Positions 1-9,026 of a stretch of 35,541 nucleotides of DNA are shown here, piece by piece. How positions within the stretch are numbered: position 1 is the stretch's first letter; every line of letters begins with the position of its first letter. The translations under genes were made by a program, and so were the position numbers. Source of the DNA: an uncultured Clostridia bacterium (GTDB taxonomy: Bacteria > Bacillota > Clostridia > Oscillospirales > Acutalibacteraceae). Where the stretch lies: assembly GCA_944384995.1 (NCBI GenBank), contig CALWVN010000020.1:1-35541 (forward strand), read 5' to 3'. The notes below the pieces were generated by a model. The model was given only the letters and a program-made list of their open reading frames with translations. It did no database searches and was not told where the DNA came from.

Positions 1-1
1 C

Positions 2-77
2 AGGGGTATAGCTCAGTTGGTAGAGCAGCGGTCTCCAAAACCGCGTGCCGAGGGTTCAAGTCCTTCTGCCCCTGCCA
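2..77 (+). tRNA. tRNA-Trp (anticodon CCA)
   Basis: All four arms can be folded. The acceptor AGGGGTA pairs with TGCCCCT, the D-arm contains AGCTCAGTTGGTAGAGC, and the anticodon stem GCGGT/ACCGC closes the loop CTCCAAA, which gives anticodon CCA for tryptophan. The T-arm GAGGG-TTCAAGT-CCTTC is normal. The discriminator is G and the CCA end is encoded. A terminator hairpin follows within 10 bases, so this is the last or only tRNA of its transcript. Confidence 0.97.
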
Positions 78-85
78 AAAACAAG

Positions 86-114
86 AAGAGTCGCAGTTTG
101 CGGCTCTTTTTGTT
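86..114 (+). terminator. Terminator after tRNA-Trp
   Basis: AAGAGTCGCA (86-95) pairs with TGCGGCTCTT (99-108), with one G-T wobble, around a GTT loop. A T-rich tail follows. An A-rich stretch upstream would let it act on the other strand too. Confidence 0.85.
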
Positions 115-150
115 TTTGTTGTAGAAGAAAAGGACTTGAAGCCGTGAGGG

Positions 151-191
151 TTTTGGCTGAAAACAATTCGGTGAATTGTTTTCAGCCAAAA
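151..191. repeat. Long palindrome downstream of tRNA-Trp
   Basis: The arm TTTTGGCTGAAAACAATTC (151-169) is perfectly complementary to GAATTGTTTTCAGCCAAAA (173-191), with only GGT between them. The core AACAATTCGGTGAATTGTT resembles the palindrome at 26198-26224 with paired changes. Just upstream, AAGGACTTGAA (130-140) is the reverse complement of the tRNA T-arm at 55-65. The rest of 192-338 holds a smaller inverted repeat, GTATACGC-GCTT-GCGTATAC, and no gene. Confidence 0.85.
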
Positions 192-338
192 GCGCGAGGC
201 AGGAAGGGCGAAATTGCATCGGAATTTGACCGCTGGAGCAAACTCCAAAATAAAAAGGTACTATATCTCCGAAATGGTATACGCGCTTGCGTATACGCAC
301 GAGCGAAGAATCGGGTACACTCCTATTGGGTGATATTA

Positions 339-581
339 ATGGGAGTAAAAGATACTGTTGTACGCAGGATTCAAGAACTCTGCGCGCAGAAAGACCTTGC
401 TTACAATGCTTTAGCGGTTCAGGCGGGTGTCACGCCGTCTACCGTTTACAGCCTGATGGACGCAAGCCGCCGTGATGTTTCCATCGTAACGATAAAGAAG
501 CTCTGCGACGGCTTCGGCATCACGCTCGGGGAATTCTTTTCCACATCGGAATTCGATGCGCTCGAGCAGGAGATCCAATGA
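339..581 (+). CDS. Small XRE-family DNA-binding protein
   Basis: This 80-aa protein is almost entirely a helix-turn-helix domain of the Cro/CI (XRE) type. The core segment is LAVQAGVTPSTVYSLMD (about residues 26-42), followed by VTIKKLCDGFGITLGEFF, the usual pattern in one-domain repressors. The ATG at 339 was chosen because the domain begins right after it and GGGTGAT lies 5-6 bases upstream; a GTG three codons earlier is also possible. Its stop overlaps the comF start (ATGA), so the two genes should be translationally coupled. The target genes are unknown. It could regulate its own operon, but I see no clear operator. Confidence 0.85.
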   Translation: MGVKDTVVRRIQELCAQKDLAYNALAVQAGVTPSTVYSLMDASRRDVSIVTIKKLCDGFGITLGEFFSTSEFDALEQEIQ

Positions 582-1354
582 GTCTCGCCGAAAAGCTGTC
601 AGTCGCCGCCGACCGCCTTTTGTGTGCGTTCTTCCCGCGGCGCTGTGTATATTGCGGCAGGCTGATCGTGCCCGAACATACGGTCTGCGAGGATTGCGCA
701 GCAAATCTGCCGCGCATTGCGGCGCCTGTCTGTTTCTTTTGCGGCTGCGCGAAAGCGGACTGTACCTGCAAGCAGAAAAAATTGAAATTTGACGCGGTCT
801 GCGCGCCGTTTTATTATGAAAAAGCGATCGAGCGCGCGGTGCACCGCTTCAAATTTGAAGACAAGGATTTTCTTGCCCGCCCGTTCGCGCAGGAGATCGC
901 GTCGGCCGTACATCTCAATTTTGCACAGCAGCCGTTTGATGTTGTAACGTTTATCCCGTTTACCAAGCGGCAGGCGCGCTCGCGTTCTTTTAATCCAAGC
1001 GAGCTTTTGGCGTGCGAGACGGCAAAATCGCTGGAACTTCCCTGTGCGCCGCTATTGGAAAAACTGTTCGAGACCGAAACCCAGCACCACCTGTCGCAAA
1101 CAGCGCGCACGGGCAATGTGTTCGGCGTGTATGAAGTGAAAGACGCAGCCGCCGTGCAGGGCAAGCATATTCTGCTGGTGGATGACATCAAAACCACAGG
1201 CGCGACGCTTTCGGAGTGCGCTAAAGTATTGAAGCTTGCAGGCGCTTCGTCCGTGTATGCCGCCGTGTTCGCTGTAGCAAAAAAGAAAAAAGGTAAAACG
1301 GCGTATGAGAACAGCGGGAACGGGGAGAATACGGGCAGTGGCAAAGGGCTTTGA
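578..1354 (+). CDS. comF: ComF family phosphoribosyltransferase-like protein
   Basis: This 258-aa protein has the ComF/GntX layout. An N-terminal cysteine cluster (CVYCGR, CEDC, CFFCGCAKADCTC, about residues 23-65) probably binds zinc. The C-terminal phosphoribosyltransferase domain carries the PRPP-binding motif LLVDDIKTTGAT near residue 205 and the segment RSFNPSELLA. Relatives take part in DNA uptake during natural competence; the enzymatic activity of the family is unclear. The start overlaps the stop of the upstream XRE gene by four bases. The tail is lysine-rich and then low in complexity (KKKKGK, GNGENTGSGKG). No competence machinery is visible nearby, so a role in transformation is inferred from the family only. 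Confidence 0.9.
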   Translation: MSLAEKLSVAADRLLCAFFPRRCVYCGRLIVPEHTVCEDCAANLPRIAAPVCFFCGCAKADCTCKQKKLKFDAVCAPFYYEKAIERAVHRFKFEDKDFLARPFAQEIASAVHLNFAQQPFDVVTFIPFTKRQARSRSFNPSELLACETAKSLELPCAPLLEKLFETETQHHLSQTARTGNVFGVYEVKDAAAVQGKHILLVDDIKTTGATLSECAKVLKLAGASSVYAAVFAVAKKKKGKTAYENSGNGENTGSGKGL

Positions 1355-1402
1355 TGTTTGGCCGATTTTCGCCGAAAAAACGATCAAAAACACGCAATAT
1401 GC

Positions 1403-1431
1403 TTGACAAACCGCACCTTTGCTGGTATCCT
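1403..1431 (+). promoter_or_regulatory. Promoter of the T-box/valS transcript
   Basis: TTGACA (1403-1408), a 17-base spacer and TATCCT (1426-1431). It lies just upstream of the T-box leader. Confidence 0.75.
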
Positions 1432-1449
1432 ATTTGCAATATATAAAAC

Positions 1450-1690
1450 GCTTTGACGAAGAATAAGACGGTGTGCATCCGTACAGAGAACTGCCGGTCG
1501 GTGCAAGGCAGGGGGAGAGCCGTCTGCGTCGCTTCCGAGTGGTTTTGCCGAACGCGCGTTTGTGCTTTTAAGCAAAAACGGTCCCCGCCGTTATCGGGCT
1601 ATGAGTGGCCGCCGAAAGCGGCAAGGTGAGTGGTACCGCGGATTTTTCGCCTCACACGGGCTTCTGCCCGCGTGGGGCGCTTTTGATTTA
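1450..1690 (+). promoter_or_regulatory. T-box leader controlling valS
   Basis: The conserved T-box sequence GGTGAGTGGTACCGCGG lies at 1625-1641. Its TGGT (1631-1634) would pair with an uncharged ACCA tRNA end, as expected for tRNA-Val. Upstream, AGACGG (1466-1471) pairs with CCGTCT (1520-1525) in stem I, and a GTC valine codon at 1528-1530 is the likely specifier. A competing terminator follows: CGCCTCACACGGGC (1648-1661) pairs with GCCCGCGTGGGGCG (1666-1679), then a short T-run. When tRNA-Val is uncharged the antiterminator should form and valS is transcribed. The specifier assignment is a manual fold. Confidence 0.9.
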
Positions 1691-1714
1691 TATTGTTATA
1701 CGAAGGAGACACCA

Positions 1715-4351
1715 ATGCGCAAAGAACTGGAAAAACAGTATAATCCCAAAAATGTCGAGGATCGCACCTATCAGATGTGGCTCGACAAAAACTATTTCCA
1801 CGCCAAGCGCGAGGCGGGCAAAAAGACCTATACCATCGTGATCCCGCCACCCAACATCACGGGGCAACTGCACATGGGGCATGCGCTGGATAATACGCTG
1901 CAGGATATTCTCATCCGCTATCACCGTATGGCGGGGTACGATACGCTTTGGGTGCCCGGCACAGACCATGCCTCTATTGCGACCGAGGCGAAGATCGTCG
2001 AAGCGATGAAAAAAGAGGGCCTTACCAAAGAACAGCTCGGGCGCGAAAAGTTTTTGGAGCGCGCTTGGGCTTGGAAAAAGCAGTACGGCGGACGCATCAT
2101 CGAGCAGCTTAAGAAGCTCGGTTCCTCGTGCGATTGGGAGCGCGAACGCTTCACGCTCGACGAGGGCTGCAGCAAGGCGGTCAATGAGGTGTTCTGCAAC
2201 CTCTATGAAAAGGGGCTCATTTACCGCGGCGAGCGCATCATCAACTGGTGCCCGCACTGCCTGACGTCGATTTCCGATGCCGAGGTCGAATATGAGGAGC
2301 AGGCAGGCCATTTCTGGCATCTGCGCTATCCCTTTAAGGACGGTAGCGGCTACTTGGAGCTTGCCACCACGCGCCCCGAAACGCTCTTGGGCGATACGGC
2401 GGTCGCCGTGAACCCGAAGGATGAGCGCTACCGCGACGCCGTCGGCAAAACGCTGATCTTGCCGCTGGTGCATCGTGAGATCCCCGTCGTCGCCGACGAC
2501 TATGTGGAAATGGATTTCGGGACGGGCGTTGTGAAGATCACGCCTGCGCACGACCCGAATGACTTTGAGGTCGGGCTGCGCCATAACCTTCCTGTCATCA
2601 ATGTCTTGACGGATGATGCGAAGATTACCGACGACTATCCCGCCTATGCCGGGATGGACCGCTACGAAGCGCGCAAAGCGATCGTCCGTGACCTCGAAGC
2701 GGAAGGGGCGCTTGTGGAGATCGAGGACTACAGCCACAATGTCGGCACCTGCTACCGCTGCGGCACGACGGTCGAACCGCGCGTGTCCAAGCAGTGGTTT
2801 GTCAAAATGAAACCCCTCGCGGGTCCTGCCATTGATGCGGTCAAAAACGGCGATACGAAATTCGTACCGCAGCGGTTCGAAAAGGTTTATTTCCATTGGC
2901 TGGAAAATATCCGCGACTGGTGCATTTCCCGTCAGCTCTGGTGGGGGCACCGCATCCCCGCGTGGTACTGCGCCGACTGCGGCGAGATCACGGTCTCGCG
3001 CACCGCGCCCGCCGCTTGCGCGCACTGCGGCGGCACGCACCTGGAGCAGGACTCCGATACGCTGGATACCTGGTTCTCCTCCGCACTGTGGCCGTTCTCG
3101 ACGCTCGGCTGGCCCGAACAGACCGAGGACTACAAGCATTATTATCCCACCAACACGCTCGTGACGGGCTATGATATCATCCCGTTCTGGGTCATGCGCA
3201 TGATGTTCTCCGGGCTCGAGCAAACAGGGCGGGTGCCGTTTGACACCGTGCTCATCCACGGGCTTGTGCGGGACGCACAGGGCAGAAAAATGTCGAAGTC
3301 CTTGGGCAACGGCATCGATCCGCTGGAGGTCATCGATCAATACGGCGCAGATGCGCTGCGCTTTACGCTTGCGACGGGCAACAGCCCCGGAAACGACATG
3401 CGTTTTTCGGATACGCGCGTGGAGGCGAGCCGTAACTTTGCAAACAAGATCTGGAACGCCGCGCGCTTCATCCTGATGAATTTGTCCGATGATGAGCCTG
3501 CGCCGCACATTCCCGAAGACCTTGCGCTGGAGGACAAATGGATTTTAAGCCGCTTCAACACACTCGCCGAGGGTGTCACGGATGCGCTTGAAAAGTACGA
3601 GCTGGGCATGGCGGTGCAGAAACTTTACGACTTCATCTGGGATGTGTTCTGCGACTGGTATATCGAGATCGCCAAGATCCGCTTGAACGGCTCAAGCGAA
3701 GCGGCAAAGCAGACCGTTAAAGCGGTGCTCGTGTATGTGATGTCCAATACGCTTAAACTCCTGCATCCGTTCATGCCGTTTATCACGGAAGAAATCTGGC
3801 AGGCGCTGCCGCACACGGGCGAAAGCATCATGATCTCCGAATGGGTCAAGGCCGACGACGCGCTGCGCTTTTCCGCGGAAGAGGAGGAGATGGAGCGCAT
3901 CATGACCGCCATCAAGGCGGTGCGCAACCGCCGTGCGGAAATGAATGTCGCGCCTTCGAAAAAAGCCAAGGTGTTTATCGAGACTGCCTATGCCGATACG
4001 TTTGCGAAGGGCAAGGTGTTTTTTGAGCGTCTGGCGTCTGCAAGCGAGGTCGAGGTCGGCGCGAAGTTCGACGGTTTGGACGATGCGGTTTCCATCATCA
4101 CCGAAAGCGCCCGCATGTATATCCCGATGGCTGAGCTTGTGGATTTCCAAGCGGAGATCGCACGGCTGCAAAAGGAAAAAGCAGGTGTCCAAAAGGAACT
4201 GTCTATGGTGAACGGCAAGCTTTCTAACGAAAACTTTGTTGCAAAAGCACCCGCCGCCGTCGTTGAAGGGCAGCGGCAGGCAAAAGCGCGACTGGAGGAA
4301 AAGCTTGCACTGTTAGATGAGAGTCTGCAAAACCTCGAAAAGCGCAGATGA
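1715..4351 (+). CDS. valS: Valyl-tRNA synthetase
   Basis: A cytosolic class I synthetase of 878 aa that charges tRNA-Val with valine. The HIGH-type motif [13 protein letters not shown] lies near residues 44-56 and KMSKS near residue 527. Between them is the editing insertion ([28 protein letters not shown]) that removes mischarged threonine. The anticodon-binding domain follows. The last 65 residues form the coiled-coil arm typical of bacterial ValRS ([17 protein letters not shown]). The ATG at 1715 follows AAGGAG by 7 bases; the reading frame is open further upstream, but that stretch is the T-box leader. Length is normal. The folC gene often found after valS is absent here. Confidence 0.98.
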   Translation: MRKELEKQYNPKNVEDRTYQMWLDKNYFHAKREAGKKTYTIVIPPPNITGQLHMGHALDNTLQDILIRYHRMAGYDTLWVPGTDHASIATEAKIVEAMKKEGLTKEQLGREKFLERAWAWKKQYGGRIIEQLKKLGSSCDWERERFTLDEGCSKAVNEVFCNLYEKGLIYRGERIINWCPHCLTSISDAEVEYEEQAGHFWHLRYPFKDGSGYLELATTRPETLLGDTAVAVNPKDERYRDAVGKTLILPLVHREIPVVADDYVEMDFGTGVVKITPAHDPNDFEVGLRHNLPVINVLTDDAKITDDYPAYAGMDRYEARKAIVRDLEAEGALVEIEDYSHNVGTCYRCGTTVEPRVSKQWFVKMKPLAGPAIDAVKNGDTKFVPQRFEKVYFHWLENIRDWCISRQLWWGHRIPAWYCADCGEITVSRTAPAACAHCGGTHLEQDSDTLDTWFSSALWPFSTLGWPEQTEDYKHYYPTNTLVTGYDIIPFWVMRMMFSGLEQTGRVPFDTVLIHGLVRDAQGRKMSKSLGNGIDPLEVIDQYGADALRFTLATGNSPGNDMRFSDTRVEASRNFANKIWNAARFILMNLSDDEPAPHIPEDLALEDKWILSRFNTLAEGVTDALEKYELGMAVQKLYDFIWDVFCDWYIEIAKIRLNGSSEAAKQTVKAVLVYVMSNTLKLLHPFMPFITEEIWQALPHTGESIMISEWVKADDALRFSAEEEEMERIMTAIKAVRNRRAEMNVAPSKKAKVFIETAYADTFAKGKVFFERLASASEVEVGAKFDGLDDAVSIITESARMYIPMAELVDFQAEIARLQKEKAGVQKELSMVNGKLSNENFVAKAPAAVVEGQRQAKARLEEKLALLDESLQNLEKRR

Positions 4352-4506
4352 CCGCCGGCGGGCAGCCGCAGGCCGAGCGCGTGTGTTTCTTGCGGAATTC
4401 TTAAGAAATATCCCGAAAATTTAACTAAAATTAAGTTTTTCGTTTATGGTTTTGTAATTCGGGGGACATACAATAATAGGCGAATCTAATGAGGAGGTCG
4501 CCGTTT

Positions 4507-5334
4507 ATGAATCTGCTGGTCACATTGGATTCCAATTATGTTTATCCGCTGTGCGTGATGCTGCACTCGCTGGTGCAAACGCACCCGCGCGTTTCGTTTG
4601 ATGTGTATGTGGCGTATGCGCATCTTACCGACAGTGATTTTAAAACCATCGGCGATGCGCTGGAAGGCAGCGGCAGCCGCGTGATCGGCATCCGTGTACC
4701 GGACACGCTGTTCGACGGCGCACCGCACTCCAAGCGACTGACAAAGGCGGCGTATTACCGTCTGTTCGCATCGGAATATCTGCCCAAAACGGTGGACCGT
4801 GTGCTGTATATTGATCCGGATACACTCTTTTTGAAGGATATTTCCGACTTTTACAACATTGATTTCGGCGATGCGTTTTACGCAGGGTGTACGCACAACA
4901 ATCTGTTTTATCATGTCCTGAACGTTCTGCGACTGCATCTGCCGTCAAATTCCGTGTACTTAAACTCGGGCGTCCTGATGATCAATGTGCAGGCGCTGCG
5001 TTCGTTCTTTTCGCCGAACGAAGTGTTCCGTTATATTGAAAAGAAAGGCGCATTTTTGTTCTTTGCCGATCAGGATGTGCTCAACGCCTTGTATTACGAC
5101 CGCATCCTTGCGCTGGATGCAGGCTATTATAATTTGGACGAGCCATGCTTTAAGCGGATGGTAAAGCGGGTCGGTGAATCGGCGGCGCATGATTTCGTGC
5201 GAGAGAATACATGTATTCTGCATTATGACGGTAAATACAAGCCGTGGAAGGCGGATTACAAGGGCAACCTCGGGACATATTATCCTGTATGGGCGCGCAA
5301 AGGGGAAAGATCTTGGGTGAAAGCGGGGCTGTAA
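4507..5334 (+). CDS. Glycosyltransferase family 8 protein
   Basis: This 275-aa protein matches GT8 transferases, which use nucleotide-sugars, often UDP-galactose or UDP-glucose, to extend surface glycans. It opens with MNLLVTLDSNYVYPLCVMLHSL. The metal-binding DxD motif is in YIDPDTLFLKD (about residues 100-110). SVYLNSGVLMINVQALR and the late HYDGKYKPWK motif are typical of the family. The start at 4507 follows AGGAGG (4492-4497); an ATG at 4489 lies upstream of that site and is unlikely. TACAAT at 4469-4474 could be a -10 box, but no good -35 is visible. The acceptor is unknown. The next gene follows after 6 bases, so the two are probably cotranscribed. Confidence 0.9.
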   Translation: MNLLVTLDSNYVYPLCVMLHSLVQTHPRVSFDVYVAYAHLTDSDFKTIGDALEGSGSRVIGIRVPDTLFDGAPHSKRLTKAAYYRLFASEYLPKTVDRVLYIDPDTLFLKDISDFYNIDFGDAFYAGCTHNNLFYHVLNVLRLHLPSNSVYLNSGVLMINVQALRSFFSPNEVFRYIEKKGAFLFFADQDVLNALYYDRILALDAGYYNLDEPCFKRMVKRVGESAAHDFVRENTCILHYDGKYKPWKADYKGNLGTYYPVWARKGERSWVKAGL

Positions 5335-5340
5335 GAGGTC

Positions 5341-6066
5341 GTGAAGGAACGGGAAGGTACAACCAAATCACACGCGGCACGGCTGCGAAAAATATTGCCC
5401 ATCTTGCTGCCGATCGTGATTTTGATCGGTATTTCGGCGGCGCTGTATGCGACGTTCGGACGGGAACTGCTCACCATGGTCAAGGAGCCACAGATCTTCA
5501 AGGCGTGGCTTGATGGCTTCGGTGCGTGGGGCGAGGTGGTTTTTGTCTTCCTGCGTATCACGCAGGTCGCGTTCAAATATCTGCCCTCCGAACCGTTTGA
5601 GGTCGCATCCGGCTACGCCTTCGGCGTTTGGGGCGGGCTTTTTTGGTGTACCGTCGGCACACAGATCGGCAGCGTGATCGTTTTGCTGCTGACCCGTAAA
5701 TTCGGGATGCGTTTTGTCGCACGTTTTATTGATCCCGAGCGCCTGACGGGCTTTTCCTTTCTTAAGCAGAAAACGCGCCGCCGCACGCTCCTGTTCATCA
5801 TTTATCTGATCCCCGGTGCGCCGAAAGACATTTTGACCTATTTTGTGGGCTTAACGGATATCCGCCTTTCGGAATACCTGATCATCTCGACCGTGGCGCG
5901 CATCCCTTCCATCATCACATCCACGATCTGCGGCGCGTATTTCGGGCAGAAAAATTATCTTGCGGCGATTTTGGTTTACGGCGTAACGCTTTTGATGACG
6001 GGGGCGGGCGTGGTGCTGTACCGGTATATCCAGAAAAAGCAGACCGCCGCGGCGAACGTCGATTGA
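5341..6066 (+). CDS. TVP38/TMEM64 (VTT domain) membrane protein
   Basis: A 241-aa integral membrane protein with about six hydrophobic segments, beginning with LPILLPIVILIGISAALYA near residue 20. The SNARE-associated/VTT core is visible as SEPFEVASGYAFGVWGG and IPGAPKDILTYFVGLTDI, which holds the conserved proline and aspartate of DedA-like proteins. Some relatives transport or flip lipids or polyprenyl phosphates; the substrate here is not known. The start is GTG with AGAGG unusually close upstream, so a later start is possible. A polar glutamine/lysine tail ends the protein. The promoter of the RNase P RNA overlaps its stop codon. Confidence 0.88.
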   Translation: MKEREGTTKSHAARLRKILPILLPIVILIGISAALYATFGRELLTMVKEPQIFKAWLDGFGAWGEVVFVFLRITQVAFKYLPSEPFEVASGYAFGVWGGLFWCTVGTQIGSVIVLLLTRKFGMRFVARFIDPERLTGFSFLKQKTRRRTLLFIIYLIPGAPKDILTYFVGLTDIRLSEYLIISTVARIPSIITSTICGAYFGQKNYLAAILVYGVTLLMTGAGVVLYRYIQKKQTAAANVD

Positions 6067-6091
6067 CAACCGCCGGGATTTATACTAAAAT
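6063..6091 (+). promoter_or_regulatory. Promoter of rnpB
   Basis: TTGACA (6063-6068), a 17-base spacer and TAAAAT (6086-6091), ending 6 bases before the mature RNA. The -35 box overlaps the stop codon of the preceding gene. Confidence 0.9.
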
Positions 6092-6097
6092 ACATTT

Positions 6098-6427
6098 GTG
6101 AGTAGGCTGAGCAATTGCGCACGCGCAAGCGTGTGAGGAAAGTCCGAGCATCATACAGCAGGGTAACGGCTAACAGCCGCCGAGGGCGACCTTAGGGAAA
6201 GTGCATAGAGAGATACCGCCGCTTTTTGCGGTAAGGGTGGAAAGGCGAGGTAAGAGCTCACCGGCGTGCAGGTAACTGTACGGCCAAGTAAACCCTACCC
6301 GATGCAACATCGACCGAAGTTGTCAGCTGGGCAGATACTTCGACGGATGGCTTCAGCGTATCGGCAACGGTGCGCGCAGATAGATAATTGCTTTCAACGA
6401 CAGAACTCGGCTTACAGGCCTACTCAC
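6098..6427 (+). ncRNA. rnpB: RNase P RNA (class A-like)
   Basis: The catalytic RNA that trims tRNA 5' ends. The terminal P1 helix is GTGAGTAGG (6098-6106) with CCTACTCAC (6419-6427). Conserved elements appear in order: GAGGAAAGTCCGAGC near the 5' end, then GGTAAGGGTGGAAAGGCG, GGTAAGAGCTCACC, CAAGTAAACCC, and the 3' block GACAGAACTCGGCTTA. The order and spacing resemble the ancestral class A form rather than the Bacillus class B form. The ends were set from the P1 pairing. A T-rich stretch follows directly and may end transcription. Confidence 0.96.
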
Positions 6428-6468
6428 ATTTTCTTTTGCGCCTCATACAATGCTATGGGGTGATTTTA

Positions 6469-6804
6469 ATGTTGGAGACCTTTTTCGGCGCGGTTTTCGT
6501 GGGGCTAATGGTGTTCGGGCTGTTGGCGCTGTGCTACGCGATCATGCTCAAGGTGATGCTCCCCAAGCGCAAATACGGGTATTACATAGTGATTCCGGCG
6601 CGGCGGTGTGACAACGATGTGACCGCCGCAGCGTATGCCGCGCGCATGAAAATGCATCTCATCGGCGACGAAGCCTACGGCAGCGTGGTGGTGCTCGACT
6701 GCGGCATGGAGGAAAAGCAGCGCTTGAACTGCCTGAACGTCTGCCGCGAGACGAACGGTATATACCTCTGCGATCTCAAGGAATTCGAGGAACTGACAAA
6801 ATGA
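6469..6804 (+). CDS. Small membrane protein of unknown function
   Basis: A 111-aa protein that I do not recognise. Residues 4-30 are strongly hydrophobic (ETFFGAVFVGLMVFGLLALCYAIMLKVML), giving one N-terminal membrane span. A basic stretch (PKRKYG) follows, so the C-terminal 75 residues are probably cytoplasmic. That part includes YYIVIPARRCDNDVTAAAYAARMKMH and SVVVLDCGMEEKQRLN, and looks like a small alpha/beta fold. The start is ATG 6469 after GGGGTGAT. Its stop overlaps the recD2 start by four bases, which suggests coupled translation. The link with recD2 may be only operon convenience. Confidence 0.75.
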   Translation: MLETFFGAVFVGLMVFGLLALCYAIMLKVMLPKRKYGYYIVIPARRCDNDVTAAAYAARMKMHLIGDEAYGSVVVLDCGMEEKQRLNCLNVCRETNGIYLCDLKEFEELTK

Positions 6805-9014
6805 GCGAGGAACAGACTGCGGAACGGCTGAACGGTACGGTGGAGGACATCCGCTTTCGCAATGAACAAAACGGATATACGGTGCTGGAGATCGGCTGTG
6901 ACGACGAGCTCGTCACGGCCGTCGGCACATTTTCCGATATCTCCGTCGGTGAAACGGTGCGCCTTTCCGGCGCGTGGGTCTATCACCCGACGTTCGGGCG
7001 GCAGTTCAAGGTCGAAGCGTTCGAGCGCGAAATGCCTGCGACTGCCGAGCAGCTTTACAATTACCTTGCCGCGGGCGCGGTCAAGGGGATCGGCCCCGCG
7101 ACTGCGGAAAAGATCGTTAAAAAATTCGGCGAGCAGACCTTTGATATTCTCGAAAACGAGCCGGAAAGACTTGCGACGATTAAGGGTATATCCATTGATA
7201 AAGCGAAAAAGATCCAGGAAAACTTCAAAAAGCAGTTCGCCGTGCGCAGCGTCATGCTCGCACTCGAAGGCTACGGCATGTCCCCGCGGGAATGTATCGC
7301 CGCCTATGATGCGTTCGGCTCGAACGCCGTGGCGCGCATCCTCGAAAATCCGTTTGCGCTCTGCAACGGGGAAACCGGGATCGGCTTTGAGCGCGCCGAA
7401 ACGATCGCTGCCGCGCTCCCGAACCCGCCCGCGTCACATTTGCGCGTGCAGGCGGGGATCGTACATATCGTGCGCCAAAATCTTTACTCCAACGGCCATA
7501 CCTGCATCCCGCGCGAAAAGCTCTTGTCTATCGCCGCGGCGTATCTTGAAACCAATACGGACACCATAGATATCCAGCTTGACGCGCTCGTAGAAGCACA
7601 CACCCTCGTGCAGCGCGAGCTCGGCGGACGGGAATTTATCTTTTTAACGAGCGCTTATAACGACGAAAAGACCATCAGCGACCGCATCAAAATTTTGCTG
7701 CGCTTCCCGCCGCCGCAGTCTGAAACGCTGGAGCAGGACATCGCCGACATTGAGCGCGAAAACGGTATTTCCTATGCCGAAACCCAGCGCGAAGCCATCC
7801 GCACGGCGGTCGAACGCGGGCTTCTGATCCTTACGGGCGGCCCCGGCACGGGCAAAACGACCGCACTTAAAGGTATTTTGCAGCTGTTTGAACGGCAGGG
7901 CTTGGACATTGCGCTTGCCGCCCCTACGGGCCGTGCCGCAAAGCGCATGACGGAGCTTACCGGCCGCGATGCAAAAACCATGCACCGCCTTTTGGAAGTC
8001 GAGTGGGACGAGCATGACAACCCTGTATTCAAACGCGGACTTCGCAACCCGCTTGAATGCGAGGTTCTTATTCTCGACGAGCTTTCCATGGTGGATATCC
8101 ACCTGTTTGCAAGCCTTTTGCAAGCCTTACCGTTCGGCTGCCGCTTGATTATGGTCGGCGACGCCGACCAGCTCCCGCCCGTGGGCGCGGGGAATGTGCT
8201 CGCGGATCTGATCGGCAGCGGGCTTTTGCCTGTGGTCTGCCTGACCGAGGTGTTCCGTCAGGCGATGGACAGCCTCATCGTCACAAACGCCCACCGCATC
8301 GTCGGCGGCGACATGCCTGTTTTAGACCGTAAGGACGGCGACTTTTTCCTATTAGAGCGAACGAATCCTTATGCGGCGGCAAAGACGGTCTCGGATCTTG
8401 TTTCCAAGCGTCTGCCGCAGGCGTACGGACTTTCTCCGACGGAGGACATCCAGGTGCTCTGTCCCTCCAAAAAAGGCGAGGTCGGCACGGTGCACCTCAA
8501 CACGCTTTTGCAGAACAGTGTCAACCCGCCGGACGAGAAAAAAGCGGAGCTTACGGTCGGCTTCCGTACCTTCCGCACGGGCGATAAGGTTATGCAGACA
8601 AAAAATAACTACGACGTGATTTGGGAAAAAGCGGACGGTGAAACGGGCGAGGGGATTTTCAACGGCGACATCGGCGTGATCGAGCAGATCGACCCGCGCG
8701 CCGAGACTGCACGCATCCGTTTTGACGACCGCACCGTGGTTGCCGCGAAGGAACAGCTTGTTGAAATGGAGCTTGCGTACGCTGTCACGGTGCACAAAAG
8801 CCAGGGCAGCGAATTTTCGGCGGTCATCATTCCCGTCGTTTCGGTGCTGCCGAATCTCTGCTACCGCAATTTGCTGTATACCGCTGTCACGCGCGCCAAA
8901 AAACTGCTGATCTTAGTCGGTACCGCCGAAGAGGTGGAAAAAATGGTGCGCAACGACAAAAAAACACGGCGGTATTCCGCACTGCAATATTTCCTGCACG
9001 ACGAGGTGCAGTAA
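6801..9014 (+). CDS. recD2: RecD2-type ATP-dependent DNA helicase
   Basis: A 737-aa SF1B 5'-3' helicase of the RecD2/YrrC group, which works without RecBC in Firmicutes and is tied to mismatch repair and replication stress. The N-terminal OB-like region (LNGTVEDIRFRNEQNGYTVLEI) is followed by helix-hairpin-helix segments (GAVKGIGPATAEKIVKKFG, LATIKGISIDKAKKIQ). The helicase core has Walker A GGPGTGKTT near residue 350, Walker B VLILDELSMVD, GDADQLPPVGAGNVL, and the late motif AYAVTVHKSQGSEF followed by LLYTAVTRAKKLL. The start overlaps the upstream stop (ATGA). Length and motif set are complete. Confidence 0.96.
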   Translation: MSEEQTAERLNGTVEDIRFRNEQNGYTVLEIGCDDELVTAVGTFSDISVGETVRLSGAWVYHPTFGRQFKVEAFEREMPATAEQLYNYLAAGAVKGIGPATAEKIVKKFGEQTFDILENEPERLATIKGISIDKAKKIQENFKKQFAVRSVMLALEGYGMSPRECIAAYDAFGSNAVARILENPFALCNGETGIGFERAETIAAALPNPPASHLRVQAGIVHIVRQNLYSNGHTCIPREKLLSIAAAYLETNTDTIDIQLDALVEAHTLVQRELGGREFIFLTSAYNDEKTISDRIKILLRFPPPQSETLEQDIADIERENGISYAETQREAIRTAVERGLLILTGGPGTGKTTALKGILQLFERQGLDIALAAPTGRAAKRMTELTGRDAKTMHRLLEVEWDEHDNPVFKRGLRNPLECEVLILDELSMVDIHLFASLLQALPFGCRLIMVGDADQLPPVGAGNVLADLIGSGLLPVVCLTEVFRQAMDSLIVTNAHRIVGGDMPVLDRKDGDFFLLERTNPYAAAKTVSDLVSKRLPQAYGLSPTEDIQVLCPSKKGEVGTVHLNTLLQNSVNPPDEKKAELTVGFRTFRTGDKVMQTKNNYDVIWEKADGETGEGIFNGDIGVIEQIDPRAETARIRFDDRTVVAAKEQLVEMELAYAVTVHKSQGSEFSAVIIPVVSVLPNLCYRNLLYTAVTRAKKLLILVGTAEEVEKMVRNDKKTRRYSALQYFLHDEVQ

Positions 9015-9026
9015 GGGGAGAAACCT

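Noticed and set aside
13-300. Minus-strand 95-aa frame
   Set aside because: It translates the antisense of tRNA-Trp and the palindrome; this is a common false protein.
1688-3508. 606-aa open frame on the minus strand
   Set aside because: It lies wholly opposite valS and the T-box leader, has Arg/Asp-rich composition typical of GC-rich shadows, and has no ribosome site or recognisable motif.
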